A model generated the notes under the pieces. That model made no database searches. It was not told the DNA's origin and saw only the letters and a program-made list of their open reading frames with translations. A DNA stretch of 64,000 nt from Anaeromyxobacter sp. Fw109-5 (GTDB taxonomy: Bacteria; Myxococcota; Myxococcia; Myxococcales; Anaeromyxobacteraceae), in assembly GCF_000017505.1 (NCBI RefSeq), contig NC_009675.1, positions 2,356,001 through 2,420,000 of the forward strand. The letters run 5' to 3'. This document shows, in pieces, positions 20,469 through 30,896 of this stretch. The stretch's first letter is position 1. The number at the start of each line of letters is the position of its first letter. The position numbers and the translations under genes were made by a program.

Positions 20469-20482
20469 AAGGCGATCGCCTT
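20469..20482. repeat. 14-bp perfect palindrome in a hairpin
   Basis: AAGGCGATCGCCTT is self-complementary and contains the octamer GCGATCGC. GGCTC (20461-20465) and GAGCC (20484-20488) extend it to an imperfect hairpin of 28 nt. It lies in the 232-nt gap between the aldo/keto reductase and epimerase genes, both on the minus strand. It may be a protein-binding site or a transcript hairpin; no T-tract supports termination. Confidence 0.6.
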
Positions 20483-20523
20483 TGAGCCCTTGGCTCCCGT
20501 CGGTCTTGGCGGGGGGCAACGCC

Positions 20524-21516
20524 TCAGCGCTCGCTGTCGAGGTGCTTCATCTGCTCGGCGGGGTAGCGTGTGCCCGCGATCGCATCCTTCGGTAGGACCG
20601 CCTCCGCAGCGGCGACGTCGGCTGGCGACAGGGGCTTGTCGAGCGCACCGAGCACGTCGCGCAGCTGCTTGCGCGTGCGCGCGCCGACCACGGGAACGAA
20701 CGTGGGTTGCTTCGCCAGCACCCACGCCACCGAGAGCTGCGCGGGTGTCATCCCGCGCTCGACAGCGAACGCATGGAACCGCGCGACGGCCGCTCCATTC
20801 CGCTCGCCGGCCTCGCCGCTGAAACGAGGGAAGTGCCCGCGGACGTTGCCCTTGCCGGCGACCGTGCTCCCCGTCAACAGCCCGCGAGACAGGACGCCGA
20901 AGAGCGTCGCGCCGATCCCGAGCTCCGCGAGCGCGGGGAAGATGGCCTCCTCCGGCCCTCGCGTGACGATGGCGTACTCGATCTGCAGGTCGACGATGGG
21001 ATGCACCTTCGCCGCGCGCCGGATGGTCTCGACCCCCACCTCGGAGAGCCCGACGTGGCGCACGTAGCCGGCCTTCACCAGCTCGGCGATCGCGCCCACG
21101 GTCTCCTCGATGGGCACGCCGGGGTCGAGCCGGGCGGGCCGATACACGTCGATGACGTCGGTGCCGAGCCGCCTCAAGCTGTAAGCGGCGAAGCTCTTCA
21201 CGGACGCAGGGCGCGCGTCGAAGCCCAGCGCGGCGCCATCCGGTCCGCGCAGGGCGCCGAACTTCACCGAGAGCTGCACCTTGTCGCGTCGCCCCTCGAG
21301 GGCGCGCCGAACGAGCAGCTCATTGTGCCCCATGGCGTAGAAGTCGCCCGTGTCGATCAGCGTCACGCCGCGCTCGATGGCCTCTCGGATGGTCGCGATG
21401 CTCTCGGTGTCGTCCGACGGTCCGTACGCCCCAGACATCCCCATGCAGCCGAGGGCGACAGGAAACACCGATGGGCCCGCGTCTCCGAGTCGTCTCCTGC
21501 GGTCAGGATCGGTCAT
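20524..21516 (-). CDS. aldo/keto reductase
   Basis: 330 aa, ATG 21516 after GGGAAGAGGGAGCC. The (beta/alpha)8 aldo/keto reductase pattern is clear: VALGCMGMSGAYGP, GVTLIDTGDFYAMGHNE with Asp and catalytic Tyr, SVKFG with the Lys, and NADPH-site VVGARTRKQL. The usual YxxHRxDP segment reads VYRPARLDPGVPIEE, so the catalytic His position is Ala, as in a YRPARLDP variant group that I recall but cannot verify here. It reduces small aldehydes or ketones with NADPH; substrate unknown. The gene is divergent from a TetR regulator with two shared operator-like palindromes, so induction by an electrophile or xenobiotic is plausible. Confidence 0.88.
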   Translation of the reverse strand: MTDPDRRRRLGDAGPSVFPVALGCMGMSGAYGPSDDTESIATIREAIERGVTLIDTGDFYAMGHNELLVRRALEGRRDKVQLSVKFGALRGPDGAALGFDARPASVKSFAAYSLRRLGTDVIDVYRPARLDPGVPIEETVGAIAELVKAGYVRHVGLSEVGVETIRRAAKVHPIVDLQIEYAIVTRGPEEAIFPALAELGIGATLFGVLSRGLLTGSTVAGKGNVRGHFPRFSGEAGERNGAAVARFHAFAVERGMTPAQLSVAWVLAKQPTFVPVVGARTRKQLRDVLGALDKPLSPADVAAAEAVLPKDAIAGTRYPAEQMKHLDSER

Positions 21517-21542
21517 GGCTCCCTCTTCCCTTTTCGATCTAT

Positions 21543-21590
21543 CCGGAACACGGTTCCGGTATTCGTGAGAGATACGGACCACTGTTCCGG
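21543..21590. promoter_or_regulatory. twin operator palindromes between akr and tetR genes
   Basis: Site 1, 21543-21559, is a perfect dyad CCGGAAC-ACG-GTTCCGG. Site 2, 21574-21590, is ACGGACC-ACT-GTTCCGG, matching site 1 at 13 of 17 positions. The centres are 31 bp apart, close to three helical turns. They lie between the divergent aldo/keto reductase and TetR starts, the classical position for an autoregulating TetR-family repressor. Confidence 0.75.
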
Positions 21591-21639
21591 TTGTCAAGCG
21601 GCGTCCGTGCGGGCAGGATTCGACCGAGGAAGGGACGAC

Positions 21640-22290
21640 GTGCGGCGATCCAGGAAGGCAGCAAGGCCCAAGGAGAAGGAGCAGGCCCCTCTGGCGCGCA
21701 CCGTGCGCGCCGACGCTCAGCGCAACCTCGATGCGTTGCTCGAAGCAGCCAAGGCTGCCTTCGCTGCCTCGGGAGTCGACGCGCCCGTGCGTGAGATCGC
21801 CGCACGGGCAGGGGTGGGCGTCGCCACCGTCTATCGTCACTTCCCGCAACGCTCCGACCTGGTCGCGGCCGTGTACCGTCGCGAGGTCGATGCGTGCGCG
21901 GCTGCCGCCTCCGCCCTGGCGCGCGAGCTCGAGCCGGGCGAGGCGCTGGCGCGGTGGCTCCATCGATACACGAGCTTCATCGCCACCAAGCGCGGGCTCG
22001 CGGCGGCCTACCACTCCGGAGTTCCGGTGTTCGAGGCGCTGCCGGCGTATTTCCGGGAGCACCTCGAGCCGGCCCTCCAGGCGCTGCTGGACGCCGCGGT
22101 GGCCGCGGGACGGGTCCGCCCCGACATCGCGCCGTACGAGCTGCTGCGGGCCGTCGCGAACCTCTGCCTCTCAGGCGCCGACGTCGGACCTCATCACAGT
22201 CGCCAGATGGTCGACCTGCTCATCGACGGGCTGCGCTACGGCGCACGCGGGGCGGAGCTCCCAGCGAAGGGGAAGCGACCTCCGGGTTGA
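21640..22290 (+). CDS. TetR-family transcriptional regulator
   Basis: 216 aa. GTG 21640 is chosen because AGGAAGG lies 8 nt upstream; an in-frame GTG at 21607 is a weaker alternative. The N-terminal helix-turn-helix is typical: NLDALLEAAKAAFAASG, then VREIAARAGVGVATVYRHFP. The C-terminal ~140 residues are an all-helical ligand-binding/dimerisation domain (YTSFIATKRGLAAAYHSG; PYELLRAVANLCLSG). The first ~20 residues are basic. It most likely represses itself and the divergent aldo/keto reductase through the palindromes at 21543-21590. Confidence 0.9.
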   Translation: MRRSRKAARPKEKEQAPLARTVRADAQRNLDALLEAAKAAFAASGVDAPVREIAARAGVGVATVYRHFPQRSDLVAAVYRREVDACAAAASALARELEPGEALARWLHRYTSFIATKRGLAAAYHSGVPVFEALPAYFREHLEPALQALLDAAVAAGRVRPDIAPYELLRAVANLCLSGADVGPHHSRQMVDLLIDGLRYGARGAELPAKGKRPPG

Positions 22291-22403
22291 TGCGCCGGCG
22301 CGCGCTGCCGACGGTGGCTCCAGCGGCGCCTTCGAAGAACGCGCCGACGCCGCGCGGCCGAGCCCGGTCCGCGAGCCGGCGCCGAACACGTCTCGCTCAC
22401 CTC

Positions 22404-22451
22404 GCCACGGCACCGGGCGCGGCGCGCCCGGTGCCGTGGCGTGCGGCTTTT
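22404..22451. terminator. strong hairpin between convergent tetR and lon genes
   Basis: A 17-bp perfect stem (22404-22420 with 22424-22440) encloses a 3-nt GGC loop. On the plus strand a TTTT run follows at 22448-22451, so it best fits an intrinsic terminator for tetR. On the minus strand it lies 19 nt after the lon stop but lacks a T-run, so it may serve both genes only partly. Confidence 0.8.
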
Positions 22452-22458
22452 CGGCGTC

Positions 22459-24945
<2,487 letters not shown>

Positions 24946-25362
24946 CGCCGTCTCCTTGGCCGATACGGAGCGAATGGGATACCCGCGTGAGCCGCGGATA
25001 TCAATGAAAAGCGTTTGACCTGTCAGGCGTTACGGGTGCGAGGGGCGGCGGTGGCGGTAGCAGCCGCACCCTGCGGGCGGTCCCGCCGATGCGTCAGTCC
25101 TCGTTCAGGGCGGTTCTCCCGGGACGCGGGACGGTTCGGCCGTCCGGCTCGCCCCCGGGACCGCCCGGATCGGTGCGCACCGGGCCGCTCGAGGGCGCCC
25201 ACAGGCCGGAGCCTGGCGTGCGCGAGTCGTCGCCGGAGCCGGAGACGTACCCGGAGCGGTGCGGAATCTGCTGCGGTGCCGCTTCGGGTCCCTCCGCGGG
25301 GGACCATGCATGCATGCGGGTCATGATCTCTGCATAAGGACTGCTACCGCGTAGGCAAGCAG
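24946..25362. other. 417-nt divergent intergenic region upstream of lon
   Basis: Short frames cross this stretch on both strands but none has a ribosome site or codon bias, so it is treated as non-coding. It contains the candidate lon promoter (24998-25026). Near the other end it holds a 12-bp palindrome CATGCATGCATG at 25305-25316, about 47 nt before the GTG of the next gene. No tRNA or repeat array is present. Confidence 0.6.
24998..25026 (-). promoter_or_regulatory. candidate sigma-70-type promoter of lon
   Basis: On the minus strand CTGACA (-35, one mismatch to TTGACA) is followed after exactly 17 nt by TGATAT (-10, three matches to TATAAT). The spacer is AT-rich for this genome. The -10 ends 52 nt before the lon ATG. 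No clear heat-shock consensus is seen. Confidence 0.4.
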
Positions 25363-26466
25363 GTGAACACCTTGGGCGGCGTGTCGCCCGGTGCGCATGC
25401 GCTCGTGCTCCTGGCCGGCGTCGCCCTCGGCGTCGCCGCGGTCGGCGCGTGGCGGCTGATCTCCGCGCGGCGCCGGGCGGGGCTCAGCGCTCCGGTCGAG
25501 CGCGTTCTCGCGGGCGCGTTCGAGTGCTTCGGGGACGCGGTGATCGTGCTCGGGCGCGACGGCCGCGTCGCGCGCGCGAACGGCGCGGCGCTGCGGCTCG
25601 CCGGCTCCGACGTGGCGCCGCTCGTCGGGAAGGACGTCGCCGTGATCTCGGAGGCGCTGGCGGCGCTTCGCCAGGGGCTCGCGCGCGCGCACGCCACGCA
25701 AGGCACGGTCTCCCTCCGCACCGGCGTCCGCGCGCACGCGGCCATCGTGCGGGTGACCGGGACGCCGCCGGTGGAGGTGGTCGTGCTGCGCGCCGAGCCT
25801 CCGCGCGCGGCGCCGCCGCCGTTGCCCGCGAGGGCGCCGTCCCTCCCCGAGCCGGCGCGTCTCGGCGAGGTGCTCGCCGGGGCCGCCGCGAGCGTGAGGG
25901 GGCCCGTGGCGCGCGCCGCGACGGCCGCCTCCTACCTGCGCCTCCTGGCGCCGCCGCTCCCCCCGCGCGCGGCGGAGCAGCTCACGCTCCTCGACGAGGC
26001 GCTCGACGAGGCCGCGCGCCGCGTGGGGGAGCTGCACGGCGCGGCGGAGAAGGCCGCGAGCGCGCCGCGCGCGGTCGATCTCGCGCCGCTCGTGTCCGAT
26101 CTGCTCGCCGCCTGGTCGCCGCCGGCAGGCGTGCGCGTCCGCAGCGCGATCGAGCCGGCCGTCGCGCTCGCCGAGGATCGCCCGCTGCGGGCCGCGATCC
26201 GCGAGGCGCTGCGCGCGGCCGGCGCGGGCGCGGGCCGCGGCGCGGAGATCGCGGTCCACGTCGGCAGGCGCGGGGCGTCGGCGGTCGTCGAGATCGCGGG
26301 CGGCGCAGGCGGCGACGACGGCGACGCGGCGGCGGTCGCGCGCGCGCTCGTCGCGCCGCACGGCGGCCGGGTGGAGGACGAGGCGGTGCCGGGGCGAGGG
26401 CGGATGCTGCGCATCCTCCTGCCGCGCGCTGCCGAGGCCGCCCACCCGCACGCACCTCCGGTTTGA
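25363..26466 (+). CDS. degenerate sensor histidine-kinase-like membrane protein
   Basis: 367 aa, GTG start. There is one N-terminal hydrophobic helix at ~11-31 (HALVLLAGVALGVAAVGAW). A PAS-like segment follows at ~45-145 (CFGDAVIVLGRDGRVARANGAA). An all-helical region at ~165-235 lies where HisKA would be; it reads SVRGPVARAATAASYLRLL and has no phosphoacceptor His in an H-box context. The C-terminal ~100 residues keep a faint HATPase outline (GGRVEDEAVPGRGRMLRILLP) but lack recognisable N and G boxes. It may be a pseudokinase or scaffold. No response regulator gene is adjacent. Confidence 0.6.
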   Translation: MNTLGGVSPGAHALVLLAGVALGVAAVGAWRLISARRRAGLSAPVERVLAGAFECFGDAVIVLGRDGRVARANGAALRLAGSDVAPLVGKDVAVISEALAALRQGLARAHATQGTVSLRTGVRAHAAIVRVTGTPPVEVVVLRAEPPRAAPPPLPARAPSLPEPARLGEVLAGAAASVRGPVARAATAASYLRLLAPPLPPRAAEQLTLLDEALDEAARRVGELHGAAEKAASAPRAVDLAPLVSDLLAAWSPPAGVRVRSAIEPAVALAEDRPLRAAIREALRAAGAGAGRGAEIAVHVGRRGASAVVEIAGGAGGDDGDAAAVARALVAPHGGRVEDEAVPGRGRMLRILLPRAAEAAHPHAPPV

Positions 26467-26514
26467 CGTCCGCCCAGGCTGCGATAGCATCCCGAGGCTT
26501 CCACGGGAGGCTGC

Positions 26515-27354
26515 ATCGTCCGGCTCGGCCACATCAGCGATCTCCACGTCTCCGACCGGAGCCGCTACCCGCGCAACGGCTTCTCGGCGCGCGACTGCGA
26601 GCGGCACTCCGCCCGGCTCGCGAAGGGGCTGCTCGATGCCCTGCGCGAGGTCGGCGTCGACCACCTCGTCGTCACCGGTGACGTGACCTTCTCCGCGGAG
26701 CCGCGGGAGTTCGAGCGGGTCGCCGATCTGCTCCGGCCGTTCGCGGAGGCGCGCAAGCTCACGGTCGTGCCCGGCAATCACGATCTGTGGACCGAGGAGT
26801 CGGTCGAGACGGCCCGCTTCCTCCGCGCGCTCGGCCCCGACGGCCTCGGGATGAAGAAGGCCGCCCCCAGCTATCCGCACGTGGTGCCGCTCGGCGAGGA
26901 GGCGGTCCTCGTGGCGCTGGACAGCGCCCGCTGGGGCGAGGACCCGTGGACGACCCCCGGCCGGCTCGGGAGCGATCAGCTCCGGGCCGCGCGCGAGATC
27001 GTGCGCGAGCACGCGAAGCTCGGGCGGGCGGTCGTGCTCGCCCTGCACCATCACCTCGTCCTGCCCCCGGAGCGCGTCCCGTCGGACGCGCACGTCGCGA
27101 GGATGCCGCTCGCCGACGCCGATCAGGTGGTCCGGCTCGTCGCCGAGCTCCCCGTCGCCGCCGTGCTGCACGGCCATCGCCACACCGCCTTCCGGGTCGA
27201 TCTGCCCGGCGCCGCCGGCGCGACGCCGGTCCTCTGCGCGGGCTCCGCCTCGCGCGTGGCGGACGAGCCGGTCCGCCGCGCGCGCGCTTACGTGTACGAG
27301 CTCGATCGCACCGGCGTCCGGAGCGTCGAGGCGCTCGTCTCCGGATCGGAGTGA
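26515..27354 (+). CDS. metallophosphoesterase with apparent ATC start codon
   Basis: 279 aa if translation starts at ATC 26515. All calcineurin-like motifs are present: HISDLHVS, VVTGDVTFSAEP, VVPGNHDLW, ALHHHLVLPP and LHGHRHTAF, so a two-metal phosphodiesterase/phosphatase is expected. The first in-frame ATG, GTG or TTG after the upstream stop (TAG 26485-26487) is GTG 26683, which would remove the DLH and GD metal ligands. A Shine-Dalgarno GGGAGG at 26505-26510 points to a start near 26515-26518 (ATC or GTC). It is the first gene of a tight three-gene unit with the 27360 and 28289 genes. Substrate unknown. Confidence 0.82.
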   Translation: MVRLGHISDLHVSDRSRYPRNGFSARDCERHSARLAKGLLDALREVGVDHLVVTGDVTFSAEPREFERVADLLRPFAEARKLTVVPGNHDLWTEESVETARFLRALGPDGLGMKKAAPSYPHVVPLGEEAVLVALDSARWGEDPWTTPGRLGSDQLRAAREIVREHAKLGRAVVLALHHHLVLPPERVPSDAHVARMPLADADQVVRLVAELPVAAVLHGHRHTAFRVDLPGAAGATPVLCAGSASRVADEPVRRARAYVYELDRTGVRSVEALVSGSE

Positions 27355-27359
27355 ACCCC

Positions 27360-28280
27360 ATGAAGAAGCTCTTCCTCGTCGCGGTGCCGGTCGGGCTCGC
27401 CGTGCTCGCCATGGTCTTCCTCACGTCGAGCGCGCGCGAGCGCGGCGACGCGTACGAGGCGCAGCTCGAGCGCGCCCGGCTGAAGCGCGACTTCTCCGAG
27501 CGGGCGGGCGCGGCGCGGACCATCCCCTCGGATCGGCTGCCGGAGTGGCGCGACGAGATCGCGGCGCTCTCCCGCTGGTACTTCGACGAGCTGCAGGCGA
27601 TCCGGAACCGTCACCCCGGCGAGCCCGTGCGCCCGAACGCGGTGGAGGCGGCCGCCTCGGATCGCAAGAGCAAGCTCGACGCCGGCGCGCGCGCGCAGCT
27701 CGAGGACTTCCAGCGCTTCGCCGACGGCCGCCTCGCGCTGCTGCGCGAGGGACGGTACGCGCCGGTGCAGTCGATGATCGCCGAGGGGCTGCGGCTCGAT
27801 CTCGTCGCGGTGGAGACCGGCTCGCCGCCCGAGGGCGGGGCGCCGGGCCTCCGGATCGACTTCGCGCTGTGGGGCGCGCCGCGCTTCCTCGAGCGGGAGA
27901 AGGGCGGGGAGCGCACCACGGTGGTGCGCAGCGTGGTCCCGGTCTCGTTCAAGCGGCTCGCCTTCCACTTCATCGGCGCGGACGGCAAGCCCTACGGCGA
28001 GATGAGCGGCGGCGGAGAGCCGTACCAGAAGCTCGCCGACCCGGAGCGCTTCGCGGACGACTTCCCGCCCGGCGTGCTGTTCGGCACCTGGTACGTGGAG
28101 CTCTTCCCGCGCGAGGCCACCGAGGTCCGCCTCGAGATCCAGGCCGACGTCCGCGGCGCGAGCGGCGCCGTGCGGCCGGCCACGTTCCTGGCGCAGCTCC
28201 CCGTCCCGGACGGCTGGAAGCTCCCGCCGGGCGCGGTGTTCCAGGCGGAGGTGCGCGAGGCGGCGGCGGCCCTGCAGTGA
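27360..28280 (+). CDS. membrane-anchored hypothetical protein
   Basis: 306 aa, ATG 27360, 5 nt after the phosphoesterase. One N-terminal transmembrane or signal-anchor helix (LFLVAVPVGLAVLAMVFLTS) precedes a charged region (~30-120) and a beta-rich C-terminal region. The latter includes LRIDFALWGAPRFLEREK, VPVSFKRLAFHFIGADG and FGTWYVELFPREATEVRLEI. No cysteine pairs and no known catalytic motif. Probably faces the periplasm. The next gene begins at or just after its stop, indicating cotranscription. Function unknown. Confidence 0.7.
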   Translation: MKKLFLVAVPVGLAVLAMVFLTSSARERGDAYEAQLERARLKRDFSERAGAARTIPSDRLPEWRDEIAALSRWYFDELQAIRNRHPGEPVRPNAVEAAASDRKSKLDAGARAQLEDFQRFADGRLALLREGRYAPVQSMIAEGLRLDLVAVETGSPPEGGAPGLRIDFALWGAPRFLEREKGGERTTVVRSVVPVSFKRLAFHFIGADGKPYGEMSGGGEPYQKLADPERFADDFPPGVLFGTWYVELFPREATEVRLEIQADVRGASGAVRPATFLAQLPVPDGWKLPPGAVFQAEVREAAAALQ

Positions 28281-28288
28281 GGCCCGGG

Positions 28289-29605
28289 GTGGCGACGACG
28301 CGGAAGGCGGGAGGGAAGGGGAAGGGGAAGGGCGGCGGCCCGGCGCGCAAGCGCGCGGCCGCGCGCGTCGAGACGCCCGCGCTGCCGGATCCCGGAGGCG
28401 ACGCGCCGCTCGAGGAGCTGTCGCGGGACGCGCTCTCGGTGTTCCTCTACGCCGCGCTCCTGCCGGAGGAGACCCGCGCCCTCGTGAAGGCGCTCGGCCT
28501 GTCGGTGCCGGGCTTCCGCACCGAGGGGCTCTCGGACGTGGAGCGCAGCGACGTCCTCGCCGACGAGATCCGGGCCCGCCCGGCCACCCGCGCCCACGCG
28601 CTCGACGCGCTCCGCAAGGCGTTCGGGGCGCCGCCGCTCGTCGCCGTCCCCCTCGACGCGCGGACGGCGGACGACCTCCTCACCGTCGGCGCGTCGGACC
28701 ACGGCCTCACCCTCGCGCTCTGGCGCGTCCTCGCCGATCCGGCGGCGGAGGTGCGGGCGCGGGCCACCCCGCTGCTCGACGAGCTCGTGAAGGAGTACTA
28801 CGGGCCGGGCCCCGGGGACGGCGCGCGCGGGGAGGCCAAGGCCGCGCCGCGCGAGCAGGGGCCCGATCTCGCCGCCCGGCTGGCCGCGCTGGAGAAGGAG
28901 CTCGCGGAGGCGCGGGCCCGCGTCGAGTCGGGGCGCAAGAAGTCCGAGGAGCAGCGCGACAAGCTGCAGGCCTGGCTCAAGGACGCGCGCGCCCGCGCCG
29001 CCCAGGCGGTGGACGACGCCGCGCGCGCGCGCGAGTCGGCGGAGGCGGCGCAGCGGGCGCGCGAGCGGGCCGAGGCCGAGGCCGCGGCCCTGCGGGCCAC
29101 CGACGCCGCCGCGGAGGCGCAGCGCGCCCGCGCCGCCGCGCGCGAGCTCGAGGTGCGCGCGGTGGCGGCCGAGTCGCGGCTCGCGCGCCAGGAGGAGCGC
29201 GAGCGCGAGCTCGAGGCGGCGCTGCGCGAGGCCCGGCGGGCGGAGACCGAGCGCGGCCCGGCCGCTCAGCCGGCGGCCGTGGAGGCGGACGAGCCCGAGG
29301 ACGCGCCCGCGTCGTGGCTCATGCCGATGTTCACGCGAGAGTTCTATGACTCGCTGGAGGGGTGGGATCGCCGGGTCCAGCGGGCCGCGTTCAAGCAGGC
29401 GTACCTGCTCGCGCAGGACCACCGGCACCCCAGCCTGCGCGCGCTGCCGCTCGAGGGGCTCCCGGGCTATTACCGGGTGCGCGTCGCGACCGACGTTCGG
29501 CTCCTGTACCGCCGTGGGGAGAGACAGAACGCGATCGAGGTGCTCTCCCTCATCGACCGGGAGGATCTCGATCGCTACGTGCGCCAGGCCAAGACGCGGG
29601 CGTGA
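28289..29605 (+). CDS. long coiled-coil protein with C-terminal RelE/ParE-like domain
   Basis: 438 aa from GTG 28289 (GAGG 6 nt upstream); GTG 28277, overlapping the previous stop, is an alternative. Order: basic Gly/Lys tail (1-25), helical globular segment (~30-165), a coiled coil at ~190-320 very rich in Ala, Arg and Glu, an acidic linker, and a ~90-residue C-terminal domain. The last domain matches the RelE/ParE pattern: EFYDSLEGWDRRVQRAAFKQ, HPSLRALPLEGLPGYYRVRV, VRLLYRRG, ending AIEVLSLIDREDLDRYV. Such domains normally stand alone beside an antitoxin gene. Here none is adjacent, suggesting a domesticated or autoinhibited form. Confidence 0.72.
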   Translation: MATTRKAGGKGKGKGGGPARKRAAARVETPALPDPGGDAPLEELSRDALSVFLYAALLPEETRALVKALGLSVPGFRTEGLSDVERSDVLADEIRARPATRAHALDALRKAFGAPPLVAVPLDARTADDLLTVGASDHGLTLALWRVLADPAAEVRARATPLLDELVKEYYGPGPGDGARGEAKAAPREQGPDLAARLAALEKELAEARARVESGRKKSEEQRDKLQAWLKDARARAAQAVDDAARARESAEAAQRARERAEAEAAALRATDAAAEAQRARAAARELEVRAVAAESRLARQEERERELEAALREARRAETERGPAAQPAAVEADEPEDAPASWLMPMFTREFYDSLEGWDRRVQRAAFKQAYLLAQDHRHPSLRALPLEGLPGYYRVRVATDVRLLYRRGERQNAIEVLSLIDREDLDRYVRQAKTRA

Positions 29606-29656
29606 CGCGCAGCGCGCGCTCCCGCAGGGGCCCGCGCGCCGCGCATCCCGCGGCGC

Positions 29657-29893
29657 CTACTCGGCGCCCTCGAGGTTCTGAATCTCGACCCCGAGGCCGT
29701 TCGGTTCGCCCGGTCCCGCAGCTGGCCGGCGGCCACGGCGGCTCCGAGGCGGCGGCGTCTCGGCCGCCGACAGCTCCTTCCCCGCTGCGAGCAGCCGGGC
29801 CCACGCCTCCGCGGACGGGGTCGCCCGGGCGGCCTCGAGGGCCTCCCGATACGTCTGCCGCGCCGCGTCGAGCCTGGGATTCGCCTTCGCCAT
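29657..29893 (-). CDS. small basic hypothetical protein
   Basis: 78 aa. ATG 29893 follows GGGAGGGAGGCGAGG on the minus strand, a strong ribosome site that selects this start within a longer frame. The N-terminal half is helical (LDAARQTYREALEAARATP), the middle is Pro/Arg-rich (PPPRSRRGRRPAAG), and the tail is acidic. It converges on the coiled-coil/RelE gene with 51 nt between; it is not in the usual antitoxin position, but a partner role cannot be excluded. Confidence 0.55.
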   Translation of the reverse strand: MAKANPRLDAARQTYREALEAARATPSAEAWARLLAAGKELSAAETPPPRSRRGRRPAAGPGEPNGLGVEIQNLEGAE

Positions 29894-30086
29894 CCTCGCC
29901 TCCCTCCCGAGTAATCGCTCCGGCCGGGTCCGGTCCGGACACAGCGCAAGATAGGGGCAGAGGTAGGGCGAGGTAAGCCGAGCCCCGCGAACCACGTGGG
30001 CTCCGCACGCGCAGGGGGTCGGCGTGCCCGGGCACGTAAACGAACAGTGAATCAGCCCGCGGAGGGGCGAGGCGCCCGGCTGGCGC

Positions 30087-30782
30087 TCAGCCGAGCTTGC
30101 GGTAGACGCCCACGACGACGCCCAGGATCATGGTGGTGCGGAAGTCGGACCCGCGGACGTAGATGGGCGCCATGCGCGGGTTCGAGGGCTGGAAGCGGAC
30201 GCGGTCCCCCTCGAAGTAGACCCGCTTCACCGTGGCCTCCTCGTCGATCATGGCGACCACGATGTCGCCGTCCTCGGCGTGGAGCTGCTTCTTCACGAAG
30301 ATGTAGTCGCCGGGGAGGATCCCGTCGCCGATCATCGAGTCGCCCTGCACGCGCAGGCCGTACACCTTCTTGTTCGTGCCGAGCAGGAAGGAGTCCACCT
30401 GCACGGTGTCCTCGACGCGCTCCTGCGCCAGGATCGGCTGACCGGCGGCGACGCGGCCGAGGATGGGGATCTCGACGAGCCGCCCCGCCGGCTTCAGCCC
30501 CACGGCGGGCGTCCGCGTGAACGGGACGACGTTGGAGGCGCGCGCGCCGCCGCCGAGGACCTCGCGCGCCTGGGGCGTGGGGATGAGGGCGCGCGACTTC
30601 ACGGGATCACGGGTGAGGAAGCCCTTGCGCTCGAGCGCCTTCAGGTGGTCGTTCACGCCGTTCGTCGAGCGGATGTCGAGCGCCTCCCCGATCTCGCGGA
30701 TGGTCGGGGGGTAGCCGTTGTCCTCGATCTGCCGTGCGATGAAGCGGAGCACCTCGAGCTGCCGGTCCGTGAGCGCGTCCAT
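30087..30782 (-). CDS. lexA: LexA repressor
   Basis: 231 aa, ATG 30782 after TGGAGG. The N-terminal winged helix ([26 protein letters not shown]) binds SOS operators. The cleavage site is Ala113-Gly114 in RVAAGQP, and the peptidase dyad is Ser149 (QGDSMIGDG) and Lys186 (ATVKRV), so RecA-stimulated self-cleavage should work. The linker is longer than in E. coli LexA (202 aa). A CTGAAC...GTTCAG palindromic arrangement just upstream is a likely autoregulatory site. The gene is divergent from a polytopic membrane protein. Confidence 0.96.
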   Translation of the reverse strand: MDALTDRQLEVLRFIARQIEDNGYPPTIREIGEALDIRSTNGVNDHLKALERKGFLTRDPVKSRALIPTPQAREVLGGGARASNVVPFTRTPAVGLKPAGRLVEIPILGRVAAGQPILAQERVEDTVQVDSFLLGTNKKVYGLRVQGDSMIGDGILPGDYIFVKKQLHAEDGDIVVAMIDEEATVKRVYFEGDRVRFQPSNPRMAPIYVRGSDFRTTMILGVVVGVYRKLG

Positions 30783-30801
30783 CGATCCTCCAGGAGCTGG
30801 A

Positions 30802-30832
30802 CTGAACGTCGGTATACTGTCCTGGCGTTCAG
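30802..30832. promoter_or_regulatory. candidate LexA operator upstream of lexA
   Basis: CTGAAC (30802-30807) and GTTCAG (30827-30832) are inverted copies flanking a central GTATAC palindrome (30812-30817). The published Myxococcus xanthus LexA box ends in GTTCAG, and the segment CTGTCCTGGCGTTCAG resembles it at many positions. It lies 20-50 nt before lexA and 65 nt before the divergent gene, so both could be under SOS control. Confidence 0.6.
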
Positions 30833-30896
30833 AAGGCAAGAAAGACGCCGTGGTTCCGCGGTTGCCCGCGCGGCGCGGCGAGGCTACGGTCCGCGC

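Noticed and set aside
25023-25337. several short frames on both strands upstream of lon
   Set aside because: Mutually overlapping, Arg/Pro-rich, no ribosome sites; best treated as intergenic.
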